From Lachnospiraceae bacterium UBA7199 (GTDB lineage: Bacteria; Bacillota; Clostridia; Lachnospirales; Lachnospiraceae): DNA of 64,000 bases. Shown piece after piece: positions 16,900 through 26,000 of the stretch. Location of the stretch: NCBI GenBank assembly GCA_002490775.1, contig DKUR01000011.1, forward strand, positions 1-64,000. Direction: 5' to 3'. Position numbers and translations under genes: made by a program. The notes below the pieces were generated by a model. The model ran no database searches, was not told where the DNA came from, and saw nothing but the letters and a program-made list of their open reading frames with translations. Each line of letters opens with the position of its first letter. Positions within the stretch are counted from its first letter, which is position 1.

Positions 16900-18513
16900 A
16901 TGAACGCGTTTTTTTACTACTTTTACAACTTTATGAGGACGTTTTTCGGACATATCTGGAATGTGCTGGTTGCCATTAAGGATGCAATTATTGGTATATT
17001 TGACATCCGCTATTATATGGAGCTGTTTAATACTTATAAAGACGATTTGTCTGTGTTTGGCTGGATTGCAGCAATTATAGTACATATTTTAATGATCACT
17101 CTTTTGGCACTGTTTATCTACCTGATCTGGAAAGGTCTTAAAATTGTTTTCCGGTTTAAGGTTCCGGTGGCAGAATATGAGAAAATGAAAGATGAAGTAG
17201 TAACCTTAAAGCGTGAGATCATGAAAGCAAATTATCAAAAGGACAAGATTCTTGCAATGAAGATCTCGGAGCTGGGGATGGAACTAAATGCAGATCTTTT
17301 AGATACCCCGAAAGACTTGCTTGAAAACGGTGATATTTTGGACGGGGATATTGATGGAAAGAATGCTGATGGGGAGGAAAGCTTGGAGGAAGAAGATGCT
17401 GTGGAAATTGTCGAAACAAAAGAAAGACGTTTCCCCAGACTTTCCAGCGTTGATTTGATTTATAAAGATCCTGCTTATCAGCCGCCTGGATATGACAATA
17501 CCATCACTTTGGAAGAAATATGCATTAATTTCAGAAATTTTGCAGCAAGCAGGCTGGGGCTTTATTACGACCTGGAGGTTATGAAACAGGTATTTGCATC
17601 CTTTGGAGCCGCAAAAATGTTGATCCTGCAGGGTATTTCCGGTACCGGTAAAACGTCCCTGCCTTATGCATTTGGGCAGTTTATTCAAAATCCAAGTGTG
17701 ATCTGTTCGGTACAGCCTTCCTGGAGGGACCGCACAGAGCTTTTTGGCTATTATAATGATTTTACCAAGAAGTATACGGAAACTGATTTTTTAAAAACCC
17801 TTTATGAGGCCCATTATTATGAAGATCCCAGGATAGTAATACTAGATGAAATGAACATAGCAAGAGTGGAGTATTATTTTGCCGAGATGCTTTCTATCTT
17901 AGAGCTTCCAAGAGAGGAAGAGAGGTTTGTTTCAGTGGTGTCAAACACGGCGGCAAATGATCCAGAGCTTATGAAAGAAGGTAAGATATGGATTCCCAAT
18001 AATGTCTGGTATGTGGGAACCATTAACAATGATGATTCCACCTTTGCAGTGGCGGATAAGGTTTATGACCGTGCGATTCCCATTGACTTAGATGATCGCG
18101 CCGAATATTTTGAGGCACCGGATACACCGCCTATGCGCCTTAGCTATAAGCACATGGAAAAGCTTTATGAGGAAGCAAAGGAAAAATATCCAGTAACAGA
18201 AGAAAATTTGATGCTTCTTGATAAACTGGATAAGTATTTGATTGAACATTTCAGACTTACCTTTGGGAATCGTATTATGCGTCAGGTGAAGGATTTTATT
18301 CCCTGTTATGTGGCCTGTGGCGGAACAGAAATAGATGGCATAGACTTTATGTTTGCAAAAAAGATTCTGCGTAAATTTGAATCCTTAGGACTTGGTTTTA
18401 TCCGGGATGAGCTGGATGGTCTTGTAGTTTATTTAGATCATGAATTTGGAAGTGAGAATATGCGCATCAGCAAGGCATATTTGGCGCGGCTTAAGAAAAT
18501 GAGCACGAGTTAA
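16900..18513 (+). CDS. Membrane-anchored McrB-like AAA+ ATPase
   Basis: A 537-residue protein with hydrophobic N-terminal segments (about 5-35, amphipathic, and 48-73, clear membrane helix), an acidic/coiled linker (about 90-180) and an AAA+ domain (about 215-500). Walker A is GISGTGKTS at 245-253, Walker B is IVILDEMNIA with D316-E317, sensor 1 is GTINNDD near 370 and YDRAIPIDL near 384 offers an arginine finger. LDEMNIARxEYYF is the signature of the McrB/AAA_5 group. McrB normally assembles GTP-driven hexamers on DNA with McrC; membrane tethering and the position between fibre genes and a signal peptidase point instead to remodelling or export work. Confidence 0.85.
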   Translation: MNAFFYYFYNFMRTFFGHIWNVLVAIKDAIIGIFDIRYYMELFNTYKDDLSVFGWIAAIIVHILMITLLALFIYLIWKGLKIVFRFKVPVAEYEKMKDEVVTLKREIMKANYQKDKILAMKISELGMELNADLLDTPKDLLENGDILDGDIDGKNADGEESLEEEDAVEIVETKERRFPRLSSVDLIYKDPAYQPPGYDNTITLEEICINFRNFAASRLGLYYDLEVMKQVFASFGAAKMLILQGISGTGKTSLPYAFGQFIQNPSVICSVQPSWRDRTELFGYYNDFTKKYTETDFLKTLYEAHYYEDPRIVILDEMNIARVEYYFAEMLSILELPREEERFVSVVSNTAANDPELMKEGKIWIPNNVWYVGTINNDDSTFAVADKVYDRAIPIDLDDRAEYFEAPDTPPMRLSYKHMEKLYEEAKEKYPVTEENLMLLDKLDKYLIEHFRLTFGNRIMRQVKDFIPCYVACGGTEIDGIDFMFAKKILRKFESLGLGFIRDELDGLVVYLDHEFGSENMRISKAYLARLKKMSTS

Positions 18514-18527
18514 GCTTGGAGAAGGCA

Positions 18528-19823
18528 ATGGCAAATATAGAAAAAACAGATTATGTCCATGAAACATACCTAAATATGAATAAAGAAGAGATACAGGAGG
18601 GCCTTAAGGAGGACAGATTTTATAATTATTTTTATAATCTGCTGGAGACAGGCAGCAATTACTGTAAATTTTCTAATGCCAGGCTGGTAAAAAGCATTGA
18701 TGAGGAATGGGTGTCGGCAATTGAAGAGGCACTGCCATCCCTTCATTATGTCATTGTAAATCCCCGAAAATTTATTGAGGAGGATCGGGAAGTAGTGAAT
18801 GTTGCAATGGCACGCAATATTACCACAGAGTCAATCAGGCATCTTTTGCAGCATAGTAACCTGATTGATGAGTATAAGGAGGATGGCACGGTAATCCCAA
18901 ACCGTATTTTGAATGTTTATAAAGAGGAAAGTATTAACATTTATGAAAACCGTTTTATTTGTACGCTGGTAGCGGAGTTACAGTATTTTGTAAATAAACG
19001 CTTCAACATGATTTTTGAGGCGAGTAAAGATGAAGTCGGTACCTTTTTTGAAATGCAGTCGCGTGTAGATAATTATACGGAAGTAATTGATTATAAGCTT
19101 TCTGTAAATATTCAGGAAAAGCAGACAGATGTAAACAACGAAACAGAGAATGCTAATATTTTTAACCGGATTATAAAGATTCATCAGCAGATTAATATGC
19201 TGGCAGCAACAGAATTTATTGGAATGATGCGCCGCTATCCGGCAGTATCCCATCCAATCGTAAAAACCAATGCAATCGGCAAAAATAAGGATTATAAAGC
19301 ATGCCATAAGCTGTGGAATTTTATTCATTCTTACAGCAGAGTAGGGTACAAGGTAAATATTGTAAAGCAGGACCCGATTATTTCCAGGCAGTTTGAGAGA
19401 GATATTTATAATACAGTGATTCGTGATTATGCCATGCTTCATAATAACATGGAATTTCACAATGAAATCAATGTGGACCGTCCACTCAAGGAAAAGAAAA
19501 TGGACGTGAAGCAAATCAGGCAGCTTTTAGATGAAATTGTAAGAAATACGGAGCTTAGTGATGCTAACTTAAGGAAGCTTTTGGTAAAAGAGCTGACGGA
19601 TATTCAAACCAGAAGAAAGGCAGAGCTGGCAGAGCAGGAGCGGATTAACAGGCAAAAGAAGCGGGAAATACAAAAGAATCAGTCAAAATCTTCCGACGAA
19701 GGACCGGCTGCAGTGCCCAGGTCTGGAAAGGGAGAAGGAAGCAAGAGTATAGGTGAAAAAACAAAACTTATGCGTCAAAAGCGGCGGGATAAGCTGGCAG
19801 AGCGAAGAGCAAAGAAAAAATAA
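18528..19823 (+). CDS. DUF2357/McrC-like partner of the AAA+ ATPase
   Basis: A 431-residue soluble protein. The N-terminal and central part resembles DUF2357, the domain that accompanies McrB-like ATPases, including an ENRFICTLVAEL block at about 139-150 typical of that family. No D...ExK nuclease motif of the DUF524/McrC type can be picked out in the C-terminal half, which ends in a highly basic tail (about 370-431). ATG 18528 was chosen over TTG 18516 because GGAG lies 6 bases upstream. The stop codon overlaps the next ATG (TAATG), indicating translational coupling to the signal peptidase gene, which argues for a joint function. Confidence 0.7.
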   Translation: MANIEKTDYVHETYLNMNKEEIQEGLKEDRFYNYFYNLLETGSNYCKFSNARLVKSIDEEWVSAIEEALPSLHYVIVNPRKFIEEDREVVNVAMARNITTESIRHLLQHSNLIDEYKEDGTVIPNRILNVYKEESINIYENRFICTLVAELQYFVNKRFNMIFEASKDEVGTFFEMQSRVDNYTEVIDYKLSVNIQEKQTDVNNETENANIFNRIIKIHQQINMLAATEFIGMMRRYPAVSHPIVKTNAIGKNKDYKACHKLWNFIHSYSRVGYKVNIVKQDPIISRQFERDIYNTVIRDYAMLHNNMEFHNEINVDRPLKEKKMDVKQIRQLLDEIVRNTELSDANLRKLLVKELTDIQTRRKAELAEQERINRQKKREIQKNQSKSSDEGPAAVPRSGKGEGSKSIGEKTKLMRQKRRDKLAERRAKKK

Positions 19824-20368
19824 TGAAGAAAGTATTATCATTTGCAGGAAATATCATATTTGTGGCATTGGTTTTGTACTTATGCTATTTCATCATTCAG
19901 GCGGCGCAAAACCAGTCGCCGGATGTGTTTGGGTATAGAATGCTCCGGGTGATGTCAGATAGTATGGAGCCGGTTTTTGGAAGCGGAGACTGTATTATTG
20001 TAAAGGAGGCGGCCTTAGATGAAATTAAGGTCGGCGATATTATTACCTTTTCTTCTTCTGATCCTGCACTCCAGGGCAGCTTTAATACCCACAGGATTGT
20101 AGACATTGTAGAAGACCGGACGACGAAGGAAACAATTTTTTATACAAAAGGGGATAATAACAACTGGGCAGATGATTACACCACCTGTTATGAGGATATT
20201 GTAGGAAAATATATTTATAAGCTCCCTTTTGGAAAGAAGTTTTCTTCTTTCCTTGAAAAATTGTCCAACCGTAATTACTATTTTATCATTGTGATTATAC
20301 CGATCCTACTTTGCTTTCTTTCCTGTATCTTACAATTAGCAAGGGATGTAAGGAAAAAATCAAAATGA
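19823..20368 (+). CDS. SipW-type signal peptidase I (Ser/His, ER-like)
   Basis: A 181-residue S26B-type signal peptidase with an N-terminal membrane helix (about 8-27), catalytic S47 in VMSDSMEP, H90 in NTHRIVD, a conserved Asp in YTKGDNNNWADD and a C-terminal membrane helix (about 150-172). A His in place of the bacterial Lys general base marks the SipW/archaeal/ER type. In Bacillus, SipW processes TasA and TapA, and the Ser position agrees with that family. It probably matures the neighbouring fibre-like proteins on the outer face of the membrane. It overlaps the gene before by one base and the gene after by four (ATGA). Confidence 0.9.
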   Translation: MKKVLSFAGNIIFVALVLYLCYFIIQAAQNQSPDVFGYRMLRVMSDSMEPVFGSGDCIIVKEAALDEIKVGDIITFSSSDPALQGSFNTHRIVDIVEDRTTKETIFYTKGDNNNWADDYTTCYEDIVGKYIYKLPFGKKFSSFLEKLSNRNYYFIIVIIPILLCFLSCILQLARDVRKKSK

Positions 20369-21156
20369 AAAAATTCAAACAATTCTTTCAGAAAAAAATT
20401 ATATTAAGTTTAGTCATGTGTATTCTTCTTGCAGTAGTTTTGGTGTCGGCAACCTATAGCTGGTATGCAATGAGCAATTCTTCCAAAGCCTATGGAATTG
20501 ACCTTGAAACAGGCGGAACCGGACAAATCAAAGTGGCAGTTGAGCCGGGAGGCGAGGATATCATGACTGCAGGTTATCTTACAAAGGTTACGGTAGATGA
20601 AAAAGAGTATGCCTATGTTCCGCTGAAACTGATGGGCGGATTGATGAAGTTTGAAAATATACAGGATCAGATGATCGCACCAGGGGCCTATAATCCCATG
20701 ACTTTTTATATTACTTCTTTGTCGGAGAGCATTAAGTCCTATTCTATCAAGGTGCAGTTAGCATATGAGCCTTCGGCAAAAATTACTCCGGCGCAAAAAC
20801 AAAAAATAGAGGCGATTATAAAAGACCACATTACAGTTTATCAGGAAATGTACACGGAAAACGGAGTTGTAAAGTTCAGATCTCCTCTTACTTATTATGA
20901 TAAGGTTTCCGATGACGTGGAGGAGGCAACTGGTGCACTTAAATTCAATGTGGAGGTCCCGGCAACGATTTACTGGGTGTGGAACTATGAGGTCACGGAT
21001 GTACCGAATTATACAAGCATTCCAAGGTTTTCAGGACTTGATACCCGGAGTGCAGTCCGTAAGTATGACGAGGAAGATACCACTTTAGGCAATTATATTG
21101 ATGGAATTTATTTTAATGTATCTATAGAAGGCAGTCCGGAAGGAGCAGGTGATTAA
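20365..21156 (+). CDS. SipW-dependent putative fibre subunit
   Basis: A 263-residue exported protein. Residues 11-29 are hydrophobic and end with VSATYSWYAMSNSS, closely matching the SATYAWF segment of the protein encoded at 15980. The mature part begins with AYGIDLETGG and is beta-rich, of the TasA/camelysin type. Translation is coupled to the signal peptidase through an ATGA overlap, which fixes the start at 20365 and supports processing by that enzyme. No sortase motif. It is probably a polymerising or accessory surface subunit; this is inference from context. Confidence 0.75.
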   Translation: MKKFKQFFQKKIILSLVMCILLAVVLVSATYSWYAMSNSSKAYGIDLETGGTGQIKVAVEPGGEDIMTAGYLTKVTVDEKEYAYVPLKLMGGLMKFENIQDQMIAPGAYNPMTFYITSLSESIKSYSIKVQLAYEPSAKITPAQKQKIEAIIKDHITVYQEMYTENGVVKFRSPLTYYDKVSDDVEEATGALKFNVEVPATIYWVWNYEVTDVPNYTSIPRFSGLDTRSAVRKYDEEDTTLGNYIDGIYFNVSIEGSPEGAGD

Positions 21157-21159
21157 CAG

Positions 21160-21909
21160 ATGGGCAGGAAGAAAAAAATAATTGTACTGACGGTCTGCAC
21201 TATTTTGCTCCTGGCTCTTTCAGGAGGTACCTTTGCCTGGTACTTAAGGGAGGATGCCAAGCGGGCGCAGACGGAAGCCGCAGCAGTAATGGCACCTTAT
21301 AATTTATATTTAATGGATGAAAATGCTAAAGATACCCTGCAGTTTGCAGTAGGCAATCTTCATCCTGGGGAAGTAAAAACGGAGATAATCTGTGTGTCCA
21401 ATAAGCGTCCTGATAATTATACAGGGGATGACAGCGATATGGCGGAGCAGGCAAAGGATTCAGAGTTTGGGTATGACCTGATGCTGGTACATACAGATAA
21501 TCTGGCGGTAAACTATACGGTTTATGCTTTAAAGAGGGAGCAAATGAAACCGGGAGTTGATTTGCCGGAGGGGGCTGTTCTTATGGAGGATGGCTATTAT
21601 GGAATAAAAGGAGATCCCCTTGAAGGAAATGAAAATGAAATATCGAAAGATATGAGACAGAAAGTGTTTGGAAGTCAGGATATAAGTGGGATTGTTAATG
21701 TGGGAACCTATTGGCTTTCAACGGATGATGAAATGAACCTTAAGTATGTTGCAAGTGAAAAAAAATATGATTTTGAATATTATCTGATAGAGATATCCTG
21801 GAAGGATATTCGTAATTTTGACGTGTACAAGAAGGAAACTGATTTGGTATATGTAGTAGTAAATGCCAAACAGCCAAGACCTGTGGAGAAGGCAGCAGGA
21901 ACTCCTTAA
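21160..21909 (+). CDS. SipW-dependent-type exported surface protein
   Basis: A 249-residue exported protein with signal MGRKKK, a hydrophobic core (about 7-20) and SGGTFAWYLREDAK, the closest match in the cluster to the GGTxAxF motif of SipW substrates. The mature region carries a PYNLYLMDEN segment and a NLHPGEVKTEIICVSN block, similar to the LxPGD spacing in TasA-like proteins where beta strands pack. It follows the previous gene by 3 bases, so the two are almost certainly cotranslated. Function inferred only from family pattern and context. Confidence 0.72.
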   Translation: MGRKKKIIVLTVCTILLLALSGGTFAWYLREDAKRAQTEAAAVMAPYNLYLMDENAKDTLQFAVGNLHPGEVKTEIICVSNKRPDNYTGDDSDMAEQAKDSEFGYDLMLVHTDNLAVNYTVYALKREQMKPGVDLPEGAVLMEDGYYGIKGDPLEGNENEISKDMRQKVFGSQDISGIVNVGTYWLSTDDEMNLKYVASEKKYDFEYYLIEISWKDIRNFDVYKKETDLVYVVVNAKQPRPVEKAAGTP

Positions 21910-21941
21910 TGGCTGAATGATAACCGGAAAGGCAGATGGAG

Positions 21942-23057
21942 ATGGTAAAAACAGAAGGAAAATTGAAAAGAAGCAATAAATCAAATAGGAAGACAAGGAT
22001 GATAATTGCTGCTTTGGCGTGTCTGATTTTGGCAGGAACATCTTCAATCTATATCTATGCCAAGTACTATAAGACTGGATATAACAAAGGAATGGCCATT
22101 GCGTCAGGATTTTATTTCAGCAGTGATTATATGACAGAACTGGAGCTGGACTCTGAAACGACAAAAAAGATTAACAGTATTGAAGAGTTAATGGCGGAGC
22201 CGGCTGTTATTGACCAGCTTTATGTGAAGGCAAGTGATAAAACATGGGATAATGATAGCAGTGGTGGTGCACAAAGTTCCTTGTTTATAAATATAGATAA
22301 TTTTTCAAACCAGTTGTTGTACAATGACAAGGATCTTAATGTATCTTATACGATAGAGTTTATACTGCTTGACAGCCCGGTGAATGTGTCTTATCAGGTT
22401 CGTAAGGTATCTGGTACGGAAAGCTATAAAAATTTTACCAATACAACTAAAGCAGTTTTTACTGGTGAGCTAAAAGGCGGAGAATTATCATGGGATGAGT
22501 ATCAACTACAAGTTTCTATCAGTAATTTAAGTCAATATACAACAGCCAGAATATTGGCATTAGCTTACCCTACGTCTCCGTCCTACGTACAGAATACGAA
22601 AAAACTGGCGGGAATTATTACGGCAGATTATCAGGAATCGGAAATTGATATTACAGATCAGGGATTTACTATTGAAAATGAGTTGTCAGGAAGCGGTGAT
22701 TGGAAAGAAAAAGTGAAGCAGGAATCAGCGCTTGTATATCAATTAAGAACTACGGGAAATTATTTTGGAGATGGAGAAAGCGGGCAAAGACAGAGGATAA
22801 AGATTACTTGGGCCTCAGATATGTATGAGTTGAATAAATACGATAAATATAGAATGGAGCTGGAAAAAGAATATGCTGGCAGACCAGATGAATTAATAAA
22901 GTATTTTGATGAAACAAATGGTTTTATGATTGTAGAAATACTCCCTTACTCTTCTATTCAATTTGTGTTTTATAAGAAAGAGGGGTGCGATGATAAGCTG
23001 GGAAATACATTGGAAGACTTTAAAAAGACAATTTATGTGGAAAAGATAGATGACTAA
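21942..23057 (+). CDS. Exported surface protein with N-terminal membrane anchor
   Basis: A 371-residue protein with a basic start, a membrane segment about 20-40 (MIIAALACLILAGTSS), then YIYAKYYKTGYNKG and GFYFSSDYM. Exported relatives in Clostridia with an AKYY...FYFSSD N-terminus often occur in SipW clusters; this is from memory. The rest is beta-rich with many Ser, Asn and Thr residues and ends in KTIYVEKIDD. I chose ATG 21942 because GGAAAGG is 9 bases upstream; ATG 21936 is only 3 bases away from it. It precedes the giant gene by 27 bases. Confidence 0.7.
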   Translation: MVKTEGKLKRSNKSNRKTRMIIAALACLILAGTSSIYIYAKYYKTGYNKGMAIASGFYFSSDYMTELELDSETTKKINSIEELMAEPAVIDQLYVKASDKTWDNDSSGGAQSSLFINIDNFSNQLLYNDKDLNVSYTIEFILLDSPVNVSYQVRKVSGTESYKNFTNTTKAVFTGELKGGELSWDEYQLQVSISNLSQYTTARILALAYPTSPSYVQNTKKLAGIITADYQESEIDITDQGFTIENELSGSGDWKEKVKQESALVYQLRTTGNYFGDGESGQRQRIKITWASDMYELNKYDKYRMELEKEYAGRPDELIKYFDETNGFMIVEILPYSSIQFVFYKKEGCDDKLGNTLEDFKKTIYVEKIDD

Positions 23058-23084
23058 ATTGGGATAGGGATAGCTGGTGGCAGA

Positions 23085-26000
23085 ATGAAAAGGATAAAGA
23101 AATTTACACTTTCAGTTTTATCAATTTTGTTAATAGGTACAGTAATGTTAGATGATGGAATGATTTTGAGGGCATTTGCATCAAATATGGACGGATCTGA
23201 AATAAGTTCTGAGGCAGGGCAAAATTCTGGAACATCTGGAGGCGGAGAAGATACCGGAAATTTGGATGAAGGAGAAGGAAGCGGAGAAGATACCGGAAAT
23301 CTGGATGAAGGAGAAGGAAGCGGAGAAGATACCGGAAATTCAGATAAAGGAGAAGGAAGCGGAGAAGATACCGGAAATCTGGATAAAGGAGAAGGAAGCG
23401 GAGAGGATACCGGAAATTCAGATAAAGGAGAAGGAAGCGGAGAGAACACTGGAACCTCTGGAAACGAAGGAGAAAATCAAGATAATACTGAAGAAAACGG
23501 CGATAAAGATAATCAGGGAGAGATTGACGAAAACGAGCCTGGCAGTGGCGGGCTGGAAGAGAAAGATCCTCTGGAGGAGGATGATTCTTTAGCAGAAGAG
23601 CATATGCACATATGGGTGAGGGGAGAAGATGGAATATTTCCTGTCTGCACTGAATGCGGAGAGGTTTATTTTGATGAGGATTGCGATCCGGAAGAGGGGA
23701 TAGGAGTTCATATTTTTGAATTGATTCAAGAAGAAGGAGAAGAAGATAAGTTCCGCTGCGTTGTCTGCGGATATGAAAAAGCATTTTTGGAAGAATGGGA
23801 TCTGACGTTAGAAATATATATGCAGATCTATGGGATAGAAACATATACTGTTATTTATAATGGAGAGACTTCCTCTTTGCCAAGCAGCCTTGCGGAACTG
23901 CGGGATGCTGAAAAAGGTGGATATTATACGGACAAAGTATTTAATGTAAGGAATCTTGCGGATTTGATGGCCCTGCAGTCATTAAGCAAGGAATTTTCCT
24001 TTGAAGGCTATACAATTACATTTGTAGGCAGAGAAGATACTGATGGGGTAGGAACTTTGACCAGATGGGATTTGACGCCCTTAAAAAATGACTATAAGGG
24101 GATTGGCACATCAGAATTTCCTTTTAAAGGAACACTAAATACCTATTATGCAGGCAATTCCCTGCGGTTTATAACCAATACTCCTTTAATTAATTATGTG
24201 GCAGTTGGAGCAACAATTTCTGATTTTCAGATAACAGCAGATATTAATAGTGAATCGGGAGATCCGGTAGGAATTATAGCAGCTCACGTGGTAGAAGACA
24301 AAGGATATGATACTGTTAATTTAAATGAGATTACTTTATCAGGTACAGTGAGGAACAGTCAGGGTGCGGCAGGGGTTCTTTTTGGTGAAGTGACTGCATC
24401 AGGAGATCAGTCTGTAAAATTATGTTATCAGCCGGACGCTAATATTACACTGAGTGCTGAAGTGAATGCGAAAAATGCAGGGGGAATTGCAGGCAGGACC
24501 GCTGGAAATGTAGAGATTCATACAGTTAATCCGATTACCACAGGAAACATTAGTGGAACAGAGTCGGCTGGAATGCTTACAGGGACTACGGATGGCGGGA
24601 CACTTTACCTGGAAGGGATGGATGAAGATAATACCATAACGGCCAAAGTAAGCGGAAGCGGAGAAAGCGGCGGCTTGATCGGTCTTATTAATGGTGGAAA
24701 AATTGAAGGAACTGATGATAACAAAAGCTTGAAAATAGGCGGCTCAATCAATGGAACGATTGCAGCAGGCGGTGTCGCAGGACGGTGTGAAAAAACAGAG
24801 ATTAATATAAAAAATTTACAGATCAGTGCAACGATAGAAGGAACAGATGTTGGAAGAAGTTCTGTCGGAGGTGTAATCGGGAAGTTTGTTTCAAGACTTT
24901 CGGTTGATGCAGGGAACTGTGAAGGGGAATTTGATTTAATTGATCAGGTACAGGTGACAGGAAATCTTAATATCGGCAGAGCAATAGGCGGCATTATTGG
25001 TGAAGTCAGCGGCTCAAATGTTCGAATTGGAGATCCACAGTCCGGTTCCATATCTGTAACCGGAAATATAAATGAATCTAATCCCCCGGCAGGAACTGCC
25101 AATGGAGGAATCGTTGGAATTGTTTGCGGGCAGTATATTGAAGTATATCATGCAAGCGTCCAAAATGAGATAATACAAAAAGCTCCTTCTATTGGAGGAG
25201 TATTTGGAAACGTAGGTGATGGATCAGGCAGGACAATTGTCAAAGTAAAAGATACAGCAGTTACATCCAGATTTTACCAGCCCGACAGCACGACCGCGCG
25301 CGGTGGTATTTTTGGTATTGTGAAGGCAAACAGTATGGCTGCATTAGATGGGACGCTTTCTGTTAATATGTCATATGGTTTTAATTTACATCAGACAGAG
25401 CATGTAAGAACGGGATATATTGCCGGAGAACAGACAGAGGCGTTGATCTATTTTGAAAAAGACGCGAAATACAGCAGAGAAAAAAAAGACTGGAAAGACG
25501 ACATAGGAAATTATGGCGGTGTTTATTTAAATGGTGAATGGGGAGAGGGAACTCCTCTTATTTCCTATGCAGAAAAAAAGGTGACGGGATCAGTAGGCCA
25601 AAATGGCGGTGTATGGCAGCTTGATACGGAGGCAGATATCATAAGACTTGCAATTGCATTAAACACCAATGGAAGGTTTGCCGGAAACTGTTTTTCTGAT
25701 CAGGGAAAAGATAATCTGCTTAGTGCAGAATATCAATTGACCGGAAAGACTTATGAACTTACAAATTCAGGTATTTATTCATTGAACAGAAATGATGATA
25801 CAGGAAGTAGAGAGATTTTCAGTGGTAAGTTATATGGCAATGGCGCAGTGCTTCGTTTAGGGAATTATGATACATATCAGAAATATGTTGCGCTGTTTCC
25901 CTGTGTAGGAAACGGGGCCGAATTTGAGAATTTTACACTGGAGGGCAGTGGAGGAAGTGCAAGAAAAATTCAGTATGCAAAAGCAGGTGCGGCAGGACTT

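Noticed and set aside
18978..19514. Minus-strand frame of 178 codons inside the DUF2357-like gene
   Set aside because: His/Cys-rich frame opposite a well-supported gene and no start signals; a shadow.
16900..19823. A type IV restriction system (McrBC)
   Set aside because: No nuclease motif seen, the ATPase is membrane anchored, and it sits in a coupled operon with a signal peptidase and surface proteins. A defence role cannot be fully excluded.
23104..23844. Minus-strand frame across the acidic repeat of the giant gene
   Set aside because: Made of repeated Leu/Phe/Arg-rich units produced by the tandem repeat read in reverse; no start signals.
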